Of a stretch of DNA of 64,000 nt, positions 32,780-43,554 are shown piece after piece. A model generated the notes under the pieces. It was not told where the DNA came from. It saw nothing but the letters and a program-made list of their open reading frames with translations, and made no database searches. Source of the DNA: Paguma larvata (Eukaryota > Chordata > Mammalia > Carnivora > Viverridae); contig CM057825.1 in NCBI GenBank assembly GCA_030068075.1, forward strand, positions 123,415,239 to 123,479,238, read 5' to 3'. Each line of letters starts with the position of its first letter. Within the stretch, counting starts at the first letter, position 1. The position numbers and the translations under genes are program-made.

Positions 32780-32905
32780 TGTGTGTATATGTGTGTGTTG
32801 TGTGTATATATAGGTGTACATGTGTGAATATATGTGTATACAGTATATGTACATAAGTGTACATGTGTGTATATATACACACATATATACACAGATATAT
32901 AGATG
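32780..32905. repeat. (TG)n/(TA)n compound microsatellite
   Basis: GTGTGTATATGTGTGTG and TATACACACATATATACACA arms are mutually complementary, giving a potential hairpin. Confidence 0.93.
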
Positions 32906-33167
32906 TGTTTAGATATAATAGTTAATATCTATTTAGATGTAGCAGCTTCCTCATTCACTATTATTTCTTGCATTCTGCTCTCACTCCTTCCTTGTGGATT
33001 TAATTTCCTTCTAGCTCAAGTACATCATTTAGTAGTTCTTCCAGGGAGAGATGTGTTCGGCCCTTGCTCTTGAATGATAATTTAGTGGGCATATAGTTCT
33101 CTGTTGAACGTTACTTTCCCTTAGGGTTCACTGTTTTCTGACACGTGCTACTGCTGATCAGCAATCT

Positions 33168-33380
33168 TTTTTTTTTTTTAAAGTTTATTTATTTACTTTG
33201 AGAGACACCTAGTGTGAGTGGGGGAAAGGCAGAAAGAGAAAGAGGGAGAGAGAATCCCGAGCAGGTTCCATGATGTTAGCACAGAGCCCAATGCGGGGCT
33301 CGAACTCACGAAATCATGAGATCCAGACTTTAGATGAAACCAAGAGTCTGATGCTTAACCAACGGGGCCACCCAGGCACC
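33168..33380 (-). mobile_element. CAN SINE in L1
   Basis: TSD CTGCTGATCAGCAATCT (33151-33167) and CTGCTGATTAGTAATTT (33381-33397). Confidence 0.92.
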
Positions 33381-33769
33381 CTGCTGATTAGTAATTTGAT
33401 CAGTCTCCTTGTTCTTACTTCGTAGGCAATCCTTCCTTCAAAATAGTTTTAAGGCTTCCTCTTCACTTATGGCATTCCACAGGTTCACCAGGAAGCATTT
33501 TGCTGTGGTTCTGTCCTCATGTATCTAGACCGGGATTCATATTTCTTCAACTTTGGGATATTCTCACCCAAATAGCTCTGTCAACACTGCCTCTCCTCCA
33601 CTCATTCTGTTGTCATCCTCTGCAATTTCTATTAGACTTATGTTTGACCTTCTCCCAGTCTCAACTGCTTTCCCCAATTTCCCACCTCTGTCTCCCTGCT
33701 GCCTTCTTTCCCCCAGATCTACCTCCCTGAATAGTAATTACTCCTCCAGCTGTGTCTGCTATTTAATGC

Positions 33770-33955
33770 ACACCGAAAATCTGGTCCATGGATCAGCACC
33801 ATTGGCATTACCTGAGCTCATCAGACATGCAAATTCATGGGTTCCATCTAAGACCTATGAAGTCAGAACTGAATATAGAGGGGCCAGGAATCTATGTTTT
33901 AACAAACTCTCTAGGTAATTCTGATGCTTACTGGAGTTCTGAGAAGCATAGCTTT
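33770..33955 (+). mobile_element. MER5A-type hAT fossil
   Basis: 'ATGGATCAGCACCATTGGCA', 'GAATCTATGTTTTAACAAAC' and TAGGTAATTCTGATGCTTAC. Confidence 0.75.
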
Positions 33956-33984
33956 AGCCTGTTGGGTAAATTGTTTTCTTTTCT

Positions 33985-34200
33985 TTTTTTTACTTTTGTT
34001 AAATGTTTATTTATTTTTGCAGGGGCGGGGCAGAGAGAAAGGGGGACAGAGGATCCAAAGCAGGCTCCACGCTGTCAGCACAGAGCCCAATGTGGAGCTC
34101 AAACCCATGAAACGAAAAATCATGACCTGATTTGGATCAGGTCAACCAACTGAGGATCCAAAGTTGGATCCTCAACCAACTGAGCCACCCTGATGCCCCA
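33985..34200 (-). mobile_element. CAN SINE with internal duplication
   Basis: TSD AAATTGTTTTCTTTTCT (33968-33984) and AAATTGTTTTCATTTCT (34201-34217). CAACCAACTGAGGATCC followed by GGATCCTCAACCAACTGAG marks a ~40-bp duplication near the head. Confidence 0.92.
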
Positions 34201-34520
34201 AAATTGTTTTCATTTCTAGAGGTTATACTTAGTTCTTTTCCAAATCTGATGCTTTTTTTATTTACTACCATGTTCAGCAAGTACATCTCTATAATCATCT
34301 TAAACGTACTTATTTCATAGTTTTGAATCGCCGCTCTGAGGCCTTGGATTCTTCAGTTGGTTGTACTTACTGGCTGCTCCCCCACCCCCGTTCCATGTTG
34401 GTTTATTTTTTATTATGAGCGTATAGTCACTGAGGGCCCTAGTTCCATTTCCAGGTCTGAGGTCATGTTTTTTATCCAGGGGTCAATACAAGTTTTTTTA
34501 AAACCTCAGATAGTAAATAT

Positions 34521-34738
34521 ATTAAAAAAAAATTTTTAATGTTTATTCATTTTTGAGAGAGAGAGATGGAGTGCCAGCAGGGGAGGGAAAGAGAGAGAGG
34601 GAGACACAAAATCTGAAGCAGGCTCCAGGCCCCGAGCTGTCAGCACAGAGCCCAAAGTGGGGCTCAAACTCATGAACCATGAGATCATGACCTGAGCTGA
34701 AGTCAGACGCTTAACCAACTGAGACACTCAGGCACCCC
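34521..34738 (-). mobile_element. CAN SINE (felid type)
   Basis: TTTTTAATGTTTATTCATTT tail, 'TCTGAAGCAGGCTCCAGGCC' body, head GAGACACTCAGGCACCCC. Confidence 0.93.
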
Positions 34739-34741
34739 AAT

Positions 34742-34923
34742 ATTTTTAGTTTTTTGGGCCATATAGTGTCTGTCCCAATGACTCTATCATTATAGCACAA
34801 AAGCAACCATACCCAATATGTTTTTTTAAAAATGGACATGGCTGTGTTCCAATAAATTTTATTTAGACGGTGGGCCAGAGTTGGGCCACAGGCTATAAAG
34901 TAGGGATTAGAATTGTAGCCCCC
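34742..34923 (+). mobile_element. Possible hAT-type fossil
   Basis: 'CAATATGTTTTTTTAAAAAT', GGCTGTGTTCCAATAAATTT and GGTGGGCCAGAGTTGGGCCA resemble a common mammalian repeat (class uncertain). Confidence 0.5.
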
Positions 34924-35127
34924 AGGGCTGCCTGGGTGGCTCAGTTGGTTGAGCGTCCAATCATGTTCAGCTTAGGTCATGATCTCACAGTTTGTGGGTT
35001 CGAGCCCTGTGTTGGGCTCTGTGCTGACAGCTCAGAGCTTGGAGTCTGCTTTGGATTTTGTGTCTCCCTCTCTCTCTGCACTCCGTCTCTGTCTCTCAAA
35101 AGTAAACATTAAAAAAAAAAAAAAAAG
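34924..35127 (+). mobile_element. CAN SINE (felid type)
   Basis: TSD ATTGTAGCCCC and ATTGTAGTCCC. Head CTGCCTGGGTGGCTCAGTTG, 16-A tail. Confidence 0.92.
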
Positions 35128-35214
35128 ATTGTAGTCCCAAGCTTCCCTTGGTGCCCCTTCCATCTTTCTGTATGTATTGCACACACATTATTCCTTTAAG
35201 ACGATTCCCTAAAC

Positions 35215-35565
35215 TTGCCTGATAATATCGAGATCACTTAGGGCATTTGTTAAAAGTGGAATCTCACAGGGGCTCCTGGGTGGCTCGGTTAAGCATCTGA
35301 CACTTGATTTTGGCAGGTCATGATCTCACAGTTGATTAGTTTGAGCCCTGTGTCAGGGGCCTGGGATTCTCTCTGACCCTCTCTCTCTCTGCGCCCCCCT
35401 CCCCACAATAAATAAACAAACATTTAAAAAAGTAGAATCTCAGGCTCTTGCCTTGTAGACTCTGATTCAGTGTGTGAGAGGTGAAACCAACATGTCGGTA
35501 TGTTTAGCAAGAATCCTCGGTGAGTCTAACGATCTGAAGAGTTTGAAACTCTGCTCTAATGGAAG
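35215..35565 (+). mobile_element. MER5A-type hAT fossil split by a SINE
   Basis: 'GAGATCACTTAGGGCATTTG' on the left; ATCTCAGGCTCTTGCCTTGT and GAAGAGTTTGAAACTCTGCT on the right. Confidence 0.75.
35269..35430 (+). mobile_element. CAN SINE with internal deletions
   Basis: Flanked by AGTGGAATCTCAC and AGTAGAATCTCAG. Head GGGGCTCCTGGGTGGCTCGG; the body after GTGTCAGG is deleted. Confidence 0.9.
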
Positions 35566-36124
35566 AGTACTGAAGAAGGAACTTAACATTGTGAGACGGG
35601 CTGCTTTAACACCTGCACATTTTTCTCTCAGTTCGTACACAACGCCACGTCGATTATTCCAAATTCTTAAAGTCAGAGTTAAGAATGACTGCTCAGGCTA
35701 TTAGTGTGTGGTCAGGAGACAGGATCTGCATGACTCATGAACAGCAGCTGCTTTTTGGTGGGGTAGTCTTTTCTGTGCAATTCTAGAAAGGCCTTCTCCC
35801 AGGAAGCCACACCTATTTTTTATACTAAAGCCCCTTGAATAATAACGTCACATCGCAGAATATACTTGGAGCTTTCCCCAACAGCTCAGTGATGACAGTT
35901 GAGACAAAGTTCATTCAAATTTCCTTGGTACTTGTTTACCCAAATAATCAGGGAATGATTAAGTTGTAAAAGCATTTAAGGGATTCGACGAACTTTCCAA
36001 TGATTTATAAATTACAGCCAAACGAGTGATGTCAAGACCATATTATTGCACAATGCTTTGATCTTCTTCTTACCACTGATACCTGGAACTGACATTTATA
36101 TAGTTATGGCTGTCCAGATGTTTC
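35566..36124. other. Repeat-poor block, candidate conserved non-coding element
   Basis: Includes E-box CAGCTG (GAACAGCAGCTGCTTT), a CRE-half-site context AACGTCACATC and TGATGACAG/TGATTTATAA motifs. No coding frame is supported. Confidence 0.35.
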
Positions 36125-36347
36125 TCTTTTTTTAAATTTTCTTTTAATGTTTATTTATTTTTGAGAGAGAGACAGAACACAAAGTGGGGGAGGGGCAGAG
36201 ACAGAGAGGGAGACACAGAATCTGAAGCAGGCTCCAGGCTCTGAGCTGTCAGCACAGAGCCCAACACGGGGCTCAAACTCAGGAATGGTAAGATCGTGAC
36301 CCGAGCTGAAGTCAGACGCTTAACCGACTGAGCCATCCAGGCACCCC
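36125..36347 (-). mobile_element. CAN SINE (felid type)
   Basis: TSD TGTCCAGATGTTTCT (36110-36124) and TGCCCAGATGTTTCT (36348-36362), one mismatch. Confidence 0.94.
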
Positions 36348-36404
36348 TGCCCAGATGTTTCTAATGTGCAGAGAGCCACTGCTCAAAACTGTGGACATTT
36401 CATC

Positions 36405-36600
36405 CCTCCACCAGTGGTTGTCAAAGCGGGGTCCCTAAACTAGCAGCTTCGACCTCTCTTGAGAGCTTGTTTGAAATGTAAGTTCTCGGGCCCTGTTGCA
36501 GTCCTACCGACTCCGATACTCTGGAGTTGAGGCACAGCAATTTGTGTGTTAACAGGCTTTCCAGATCATTCTGATGTAGACGACTGTACGAGAACTGTTA
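36405..36600 (+). mobile_element. MER5A hAT fossil, near full length
   Basis: Starts CCACCAGTGGTTGTCAAAGC, has TTCTCGGGCCCTGTTGCAGT and 'GTGTTAACAGGCTTTCCAGA', ends ACGAGAACTGTTA. Confidence 0.85.
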
Positions 36601-36619
36601 CATTGTGCCCCAGTGAATC

Positions 36620-37270
36620 CTAGCTTCCTGGGTCCCTGCCCCTTGGAAAACTGTACCACTCTCTCTTCTCATTAAGCAGGGGAGTCTATCCCCCCTCTTT
36701 TGAATCTAGGTGAGCCTCATGACTCGCTTTGACCAATAAAGGGTAACTGAAGTGCTCCTATGCAAGTTTCAGAGTCTGGGCCTCGAGAAGGCTTGAAGCT
36801 TCCATTTCTAGAATGTTCCTTCCATAATGTAAAGAAACTGGTCTGGCCCACTGGAGAATGACGGGCCTTGTGGAGGAGAACTGCAGGGCCCAACACATGT
36901 GCATGGGGCCAGCTTGGACCTTCCAGCCCAGCCCAGGAGGTTCTCAAGGTTGAGAATGCCACGGTGCTGCTGGAGAGGTCCATCATGGCCAAAGGGTGCA
37001 TGCCGAAAGTGGTACAAACGAAGCCAGAGCACCAGACACAGAGCCCCACTGGGGAGCCACGTGGGGACACCCCACATACAGTTGAAGGTGCTGAATGCAG
37101 CATTCACCATTAAATCCACCAACCAAACGCAGCCACGTGAGTGAGCAGAGGAGAAATCAGCGCAAGAACTACCCAGTTAACCCACAGGACTGTGAAAAAG
37201 AATCAGTTGCTGAGGTTTAAGTCGCTAAGATTGAACAGCAGCAGGGATTATATTACAGCTGTACAATTTA
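36620..37270 (+). mobile_element. MLT1-like LTR, degraded
   Basis: 'GAGTCTATCCCCCCTCTTTT', TCATGACTCGCTTTGACCAA and GTTGCTGAGGTTTAAGTCGC follow the order of an old ERVL-MaLR LTR. The middle (36930-37120) is diverged and holds overlapping open frames that I do not regard as genes. Confidence 0.6.
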
Positions 37271-38056
37271 CCCACACACTTGGCCTTGAAGGGAAATTGA
37301 TTAGCCCTTTAAAGAGAAAGGCTCTGGATAAGTTGTGAATTTGGCCAGTACTAACTGCCAGGCAGAGTACCGGGTGCATCAGACGCACCTAATACATAGG
37401 GCGGGTTCACGGGCACCCTGTGCAGTCACATAAGCCCCGTGCTTAGAAGGGCCTCAAGTTGTTTTCACACCCTGTTGTCGCCATCTAGAAATTCCTAAAA
37501 CTTTGAGCCAGGGGCCCTGTATTTTTATTTTACACCAGGCCCTGCAGATTAGGAAGCCGGTCCCACCAGTGTGTAGTTCCCTCATTTTTTCCTCACAACA
37601 CCCCGGAGTTTGGTTTATCAGCTTTCGCCACATTTTTGGGATGCATTGCATCTGAGCAAATAAAAAAGGGGAGGGGGTGGTTTGCAGACTGTCTGGCAAG
37701 TTGGCATAGCATTTTCTGGGCATATTAAGGAAAATCCAGTTGCAGAAATAACCCAGAGTATATTTAAACAGCCACAGGACCAGGCAGGGGGAAGGGGAAG
37801 AGCCTGGCCTGGGAAGCTAGGCCCCAAGCAGGCTAAACTCACTATTAATAGCGCTGTGGCCTATTTTGGCCTGCCCCGTGGCCCTGAAAACTGCCCTGAG
37901 AACTGGGCCTGGGAAATGACGATGGAAATCAGGTGCCTTCATTCTGGGGTATCGCTGGAATCATGCTGGGCACAGACAGAGGTCTTTCTGATGAGCTCAA
38001 GGACATTTTGCAAAACAGGATTTTCTTTGACAGGGAATAAAAAAAAACTTAAGGTA
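37271..38056. other. Intronic block with no recognised repeat
   Basis: Contains the MEF2/CArG pair listed separately. The 133-codon plus frame at 37682 runs into the next SINE and is not credible. Confidence 0.4.
37842..37869. promoter_or_regulatory. MEF2-type site next to a CArG box
   Basis: CTATTAATAG (37842-37851) is an exact CTA(A/T)4TAG match and CCTATTTTGG (37860-37869) an exact CC(A/T)6GG match, eight bases apart. They are candidate MEF2 and SRF binding sites; function is inference. Confidence 0.45.
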
Positions 38057-38281
38057 GGGGCGCCTAGGTGGCTCAGTCAGTGAAGCATCTGACTTCAGCT
38101 CAGGTCATGATCTCGTGGTTCGTGGGTTCAAGCCCCGCATCGGGCTCTGTGCTGATGGCAAGGAGCCTGGATCTTGTTTTGGATTCTGTGTGTGTCTCTC
38201 TCTCTCTGCCCCTCCCTTGCTTGTGCTCTCTCTCAGTCTCTCTCTCAAAAATAAATAAATAAACTGTAAAAAAAAAAAAAT
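38057..38281 (+). mobile_element. CAN SINE (felid type)
   Basis: GGGGCGCCTAGGTGGCTCAG head, CCCCGCATCGGGCTCTGTGC body, 13-A tail. Confidence 0.94.
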
Positions 38282-38364
38282 GAAGGCAAACTATCAGGAA
38301 ATGATCAGGACTATTAGCGAAGAAAAGGCATGGATTAGATCAAGTCGATAAGGAACTACCAGTT

Positions 38365-38590
38365 AGGAAACCCTAACCGCGTGCCAGGCGCTCTGCTGAG
38401 CTCTCAGCACACACCATTTCATTTTCACCCTCGCGTAAAACCCTGCGCGGGCAGCACTGTCACTGTCCCCATTTTACAGGAAAGAAAACTGGGGCTGGGG
38501 AAAATGTGACCTTACTAAAGGTCACAGGGTTGATAGGCCAGGATTCAAACCCGCATCATGGCACTCCGGCTATCCGGGCTGTCCCCTGGG
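38365..38590 (-). mobile_element. MIR SINE
   Basis: GTGCCAGGCGCTCTGCTGAG, TGTCCCCATTTTACAGGAAA and 'GGATTCAAACCCGCATCATG'. Confidence 0.85.
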
Positions 38591-38604
38591 CTCTTCCTCT
38601 CAAA

Positions 38605-38765
38605 CTTTCCCAGGCAAAGACTCACCGGGGAATCTCGTTAAGACACAGATTCTGATTCTAGAGTACTAGGGTGGGACCTAGATTCTGCATTGCCAACCAT
38701 TGCCACGTGAAGGTGATTCCACTGGTGCTCAGACCCCAATCTGAGTAGCAGGGATGTAGATATTA
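38605..38765 (+). mobile_element. MER5-type hAT fossil
   Basis: 'AGACACAGATTCTGATTCTA' and ACGTGAAGGTGATTCCACTG. Confidence 0.6.
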
Positions 38766-38844
38766 CAATAGCTTTCCTGCTTCTACTTCTATCCTTCTAC
38801 AATTTGCTCTCTCTACTGCAGCCTGTGTTATCGTGGTAGTTTCC

Positions 38845-39350
38845 CCTGCTGCACAGTAAGTGACTTCCCAAAATCTGGCGGCTCACAACAGCAATGAACA
38901 CTTTTCTCACACAGCTTCTGAGGCTCAGGAATCCAGGTGTGGCTCAGCTGGGTAGTTCTGTTTCAAGGTCTCTCATGAGGTTACAACTAGGACGTTAGCT
39001 GGGCCTGTAGTCACCTGAAGGTTTGGCTGGGCTGGAGAAGCTGCTTCTAAGATGGCTCACTCACGTAGCTACTGGGTGGAGGTCTCAAGTTTCTTGTATG
39101 TGGGCGTCTCTGTAGAGCTGCTCATGACATGGCAGCCGGCTTCTCCCAGGGTAAATGATCCAAGACAGAGAGAGAGAGAGAGACCAAGGCTGCAATGTCG
39201 TTCATAACCTAATCTTGGAACTGGCACGCCATTCTTCCTGCCATATTCTATTGGTTACACATACCAACCCTGGTATGTTGTGAGAAGAGATGCCCCAGAA
39301 ACGAGACTACCGGGAGGTGGGGATCGCTGGGGAGTCATTGTGACTGCTGG
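38845..39350 (-). mobile_element. MLT1-like LTR, antisense
   Basis: 'AATCTGGCGGCTCACAACAG' corresponds to the reverse complement of the LTR end. GTTCTGTTTCAAGGTCTCTC, AAGATGGCTCACTCACGTAG and CCATATTCTATTGGTTACAC follow. Confidence 0.65.
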
Positions 39351-39359
39351 CTTGATGAA

Positions 39360-39740
39360 AACTAAGTGAGAGACTGTCTCTCTTCTCAGCTTCATAGAGG
39401 TTGGCCTTGGCGATGTGACTTGCTTAGGCAAGAGGCATGTCCCAGACTAGGCCTTAAGACTCATTGTGTATGTTTTTCCTTACCCCTGTGAGAGCTTTTT
39501 ATCTCTGATGTAAAAAGAACATGGCCTTGACAGCCTCTTGATCTCAGAAGAACGACAGACCCCGGACAAAACTACATAGAACCCAAAAGCCTAGAGCCAA
39601 GCATAGCCAAACCCAATCAGGAACAGCTGAAATCTGGCTGGTCTGCAAGCATGTGAGTAGGATATAAATGTATGTTGTAAGCCGCTGAGTTCTGGGGTGG
39701 TTTGTGAGGCAGCGTTATTGTGACAATAGCTAGCTGACAC
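39360..39740 (+). mobile_element. MLT1-like LTR, sense
   Basis: Ends 'TGTAAGCCGCTGAGTTCTGG', GGTGGTTTGTGAGGCAGCG and AATAGCTAGCTGACA, the MLT1-type 3' terminus. Confidence 0.65.
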
Positions 39741-39744
39741 GCTT

Positions 39745-39925
39745 CTTGACATTACATCACGTATTTACTTATATCTGTATAGCCTATCACAAGAATGCAA
39801 GCTCCTTGAGGGCAGGGACTTGGTCTTACTCCCTGCAGTATGCCCGGCATGTAAACCGATGCCTGCCTGCCCCATAAAAGGTACTCGATAAACACTAATG
39901 AATGAATATCAGTGAATGAATTGAT
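39745..39925 (+). mobile_element. L2 LINE 3' end
   Basis: 'GCAAGCTCCTTGAGGGCAGG', GTATGCCCGGCATGTAA and 'GGTACTCGATAAACACTAAT' then GAATGAA. Confidence 0.82.
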
Positions 39926-40611
39926 CTAATTGTAGAGCATGCTTGCTTAACCTTTACGCTAGTAGACTGCCTTCGAGGTAGCCTAGAAATTGCAAAGTAT
40001 TAGAAAAAGAACTGTCTTGAACAGGAGTTCTAGGCAGCATACCCTTTACAAAGAAAACGGGACTCACCCCAAGTTGTCTGCCATTGTCTCTGTGCCAAAC
40101 GCCATCCCTCTTCCCCTGGGCCACCCAGGTCACCCTGGACTTCACCCAGAAGCGGACCCTGAAGTCACCCAGAAACCACAACACCCCCCCGGCCTGAGAA
40201 CGGAAGTGCTGCTTTAAATGACACTGGCTCACCTGGTTGGGCGGCTGTCCCCAGAGGAAAGCCAGAGAGATGGCTAATGACACACACAAAGAGAGGAAAT
40301 CACCCCCCACCCCTGCCTCGAACGGCTGCAGCAGGAGACACCCTCCTCTGGAAAGGAGGAAGAGGAAGTCAAGAAAACTGTAAAGCTGACCAACAATCTG
40401 GGGAAGGCAACACTCATGAGAAAGCAGAAGGAAAAAGGCTGGCCCTTAAGTCACTAATTGTTGGACTGGCTGAGGAAATACAAACTGACACCACCTCCTA
40501 AGGTTTCCCTCAGGTCCTGCCATCTCAGGGCTCACTTTGGTTTGGGAATATTTTGAAGGTGAAATTGTCCAAATTTGTGCCTGCCAACTACATTAATAGT
40601 GTGTTTTCCTT
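39926..40611. other. Unassigned intronic sequence
   Basis: Overlapping frames of 74-118 codons on both strands, no motif or splice support. Confidence 0.45.
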
Positions 40612-40628
40612 CAAATACAAATGCTCAG

Positions 40629-40800
40629 GGGGCGCCTGGGGGACTCCATTGGTTGAGCATCCGACTTTGGCTCAGGTCATGCTCTCACGGATTCATGAAT
40701 TCGAGCCCAGGCTCACTGCAGTAAGTGATCCTCCCTTCTCTCTCTACCCCACGTCTGCTCGCACTCTCTCTCTCAAAACTGAACATTAAAAAAAACCCTA
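40629..40800 (+). mobile_element. CAN SINE with deletion
   Basis: Perfect 17-bp TSD CAAATACAAATGCTCAG at 40612-40628 and 40801-40817. Confidence 0.94.
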
Positions 40801-41098
40801 CAAATACAAATGCTCAGAATAAATCTACGTGTGCTGATGTGGAAAGTTATTTTCAGTGCTAAAAGAAAGGCAAGACTCAGGATATAGAGTGTGTGCCCTC
40901 TATAAAAATATATATCTCATATTTATAAAAACACAATAAATAAACATAAATGTTCATATGTACAAAAGAAAAACACTAAAAAGACACACACCGAACTGTT
41001 AATTGTGGTTTTGTCTGGGAAACAGGTTTAGAGCAGGACAGGAATGGAGAGTTCCACATTTAACTTTAAAGTACTTGTTATGAGGGGAAGGGGCGGGG

Positions 41099-41330
41099 GG
41101 GCGCCTGGGTGGCTCAGTCGGTTAAGCGGCTGACTTTGGCTCAGGTCATGATCTCACAGTTCCCAGGTTTGAGCCCTGCCTCGGGCTCTGTGCTGACAGC
41201 TCAGAACCTGGAGCCTGCTTCAGATTCTGTGTCTCCCTCTTTCTCTGCCCCTGCCCCACTCTGTCCCTCCCCGGCTCACACTCTAGCTCTCTCTCAAAAA
41301 TAAATTAAATTTTTTTTTAATTAAAAAAAA
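41099..41330 (+). mobile_element. CAN SINE (felid type)
   Basis: GGGCGCCTGGGTGGCTCAGT head, GGCTCTGTGCTGACAGCTCA body. The CT part has a duplicated CTGCCCC. Confidence 0.94.
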
Positions 41331-41339
41331 GTAAAGAAC

Positions 41340-41701
41340 TGGTTATGGACTGAATGTGTTCCCCTCAAATTCATAGTGTGAAGCCCTAACCCCCAACAAG
41401 ATGAGATTAGGGGGTGGTAGTTAGGATTAGAAGTCACCAGGGTAGGATCCTCATGATGGGATTAGTAATCTTATAAGAGGACTAACAGAGAACCTATTCT
41501 TTCTTTCTCTTTCTCTGCCATGAGTGGACACAGCAAGAAGGCAGCTCTCTGCAAGCCAAGAAGAGGATTCTCACCAGACACTGAATATGCCAGCACCTTG
41601 ATTCTGAGCCTCCCAGCCTCCAGAACGGTAAGAAATAAATGTCTGTTGCTTAAACCACCCAATCTGTGGCATCCTGCTACACAGCGGCCCAAGCTAAGAC
41701 A
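41340..41701 (+). mobile_element. MLT1-type LTR (ERVL-MaLR), solo
   Basis: TGGTTATGGACTGAATGTGT start, 'GGGATTAGTAATCTTATAAG', GACACAGCAAGAAGGC, CAGCCTCCAGAACGGTAAGA and AATAAATGTCTGTTGCTTAA, ending AAGCTAAGACA. Confidence 0.88.
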
Positions 41702-42314
41702 TTATTTCCATATGGGTTTTGTTTACCATATCTGCCATTTTATAATAAAAATATCAGTGAAAGACTTTTTTCCTACAAAGATGGCCATCATTTTCCATAT
41801 CCAAACTGACACGCTGCTCCTTGCAATATGTTCTGAGGTGGTCACATATGTTTGTAAAATGACCTCTTGTTTCATATGACGTTTGCCAGCGACAAGGGGC
41901 CCTCCTCTCCCTTGCTCTGAGGTAAGGACTGTTACCGTATCCTTGGCGGCTCACCTCTGCTTGCCTTGTCCTTTTAGTTACTTCAGCATTCGCTTTCTGC
42001 AAATTAGTGCTGACTTAACCCATCCGGCAGAAGATCGTGGTCTACAGCCATGCCCCGTTCTGCCCACATCGCCACCGCCTCGGAAAGGGTGTGTTTATCC
42101 CACTTCTCATCTCCATCTGCTCGTTGGCGTTCCAGCTACTCTCATACCTCAGGCAATCTTCTAATAGTACACATAAAATTGACAGAGAAAGATTGCTCTT
42201 TCCATTTGCTCTCGAAAACCTCTCTGATGTGTTTAGGAGACAGAACCTCAGGGTACTTTTCAAATAAGGAAGACACTGATGGAGAATTACATGTAACCAT
42301 ATTGATATCATTCA
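41702..42314. other. Repeat-poor intronic sequence
   Basis: Overlapping frames up to 124 codons, none recognised as protein or bounded by convincing splice sites. Confidence 0.45.
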
Positions 42315-42500
42315 TATCTGCAGCTAGAATTCACAGGACACTTTCTTATGTGTTGCCAGTGAAAAACATTTTGATCCTTATGGTAACCTGGAGAACTGGG
42401 CAGCTATTATTATTCTCAACGTAAAGATAAAGAAACAGATTCTGAGGGTATTGATTTGTCCTGGATCATCCAACTGGTAGGTAGCAAAGTGGATTCCAAT
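42315..42500 (-). mobile_element. MIR SINE
   Basis: 'GATAAAGAAACAGATTCTGA', CTGGATCATCCAACTGGTAG; degraded. Confidence 0.6.
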
Positions 42501-42505
42501 TCATT

Positions 42506-42690
42506 GGTGGTCTTAAACTTGCCTGTATGATAGTGTCACCTCAGGGGTCTTTTAAAATCTGCCAATCTCTTATTCTCACCCAGTTGAACAAGAATCTCAG
42601 GAGAATGAGGCCTTGGGTATTAGAATTTTAAAAGAAAATCTTTACAAGGATGACCTTGACATACAGGGAGGCTTGAAACCATCGCAATCC
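42506..42690 (+). mobile_element. MER5-like hAT fossil
   Basis: 'GTCTTAAACTTGCCTGTATG', TCACCTCAGGGGTCTTTTAA; strongly diverged. Confidence 0.45.
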
Positions 42691-42779
42691 ATAGGTAAGA
42701 GACAACCCAGTCTTTTGTTAAACTCACATGGGCTAATTCATCACCAGGATTAAGAACTCTCTCTTACTGGGGTGCTACC

Positions 42780-43515
42780 TTGCGGTGCTATACAACTCAA
42801 CAATAAAAAGGAAGAGACTTCTGATACCCACAACCACATGGAAGAACTTCGGTGCATCGGGTCCAGTGAAGGAGGGCAGATGCGAAGACTATATAGTTTA
42901 TGATTCCATTTACCTGACATTCTGGGAAAGGAAAAACCAGAGGGGCAGAAAACAGATCAGTGAGTGTCCGAGGCTGGTGGTGGGGGCAGGGGTTAGCTAC
43001 AGAGGGGGAGCCTGAGGGAATTTTGGAAGATTATATAAATGTTTCTATGTCCTGATTACTAGTAGTTATATTATATGCAGCTGTCAAGATTAAAGACTAT
43101 ACACAACAAAGGGAAAATTTTACTGTATGTAACATATATCTTGAGAAACTTGATTAAGACACATGTATACACAAAGTGAGATATTACTACACATCCACTA
43201 AAATGGCTAAAATAAGGGGCGCCCGGGTGGCTCAGTCGGGTGAGCGCCCGACTTCCGCTCAGGTCATGATCTCACGGTTCATGAGTTCGAGCCCTGCGTC
43301 GGGGTCTGTGCTGAAACCTCAGAGCCTGGAGCCTGCTTCGGATTCTGTGTCTCCCTCTCTTTCTGCCCCTCCCCTACTCACACACTCTCTCTCAACAAAC
43401 AAAAAAACATTAAAAAAATTTTTTTAAATGGCTAAAATTAAAAAGACTGACCATACTAAGTACTGATAAGGACATGGAGCAATGTCCGTACATTCTAGTA
43501 AGAATGCAACATGGT
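42780..43515 (+). mobile_element. L1M 3' region (one or two pieces) hosting a SINE
   Basis: 'GATTCCATTTACCTGACATT', CTGGTGGTGGGGGCAGGGGT; then AGTGAGATATTACTACACAT and, after the SINE, ATAAGGACATGGAGCAATGT. Confidence 0.65.
43215..43425 (+). mobile_element. CAN SINE (felid type)
   Basis: TSD AAATGGCTAAAATA (43201-43214) and AAATGGCTAAAATT (43426-43439). GGGGCGCCCGGGTGGCTCAG head. Confidence 0.94.
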
Positions 43516-43554
43516 TTTTTTTTGGTTTTGTTTTGTTATTTTAAAGAGAGAGAT

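Larger units (their letters stand above)
32100..34500 (-). mobile_element. Degenerate L1 (L1M/HAL1-like) ORF2 and 3' region, heavily interrupted
   Basis: 'CTATTTTACCTGATTTTAAG', 'ATCTTTTTCCATCTCTTTAC' and AGAGGCAGATTTCTTTTTAA resemble antisense ORF2; CTCTGCAATTTCTATTAGAC and 'AGGTTATACTTAGTTCTTTT' continue it. Hosts three SINEs, a microsatellite and a MER5A fossil. Confidence 0.6.

Noticed and set aside
36717..37144. Several overlapping 80-128 codon frames on both strands
   Set aside because: They fall in a degraded MLT1-like LTR; no viral or cellular protein recognised.
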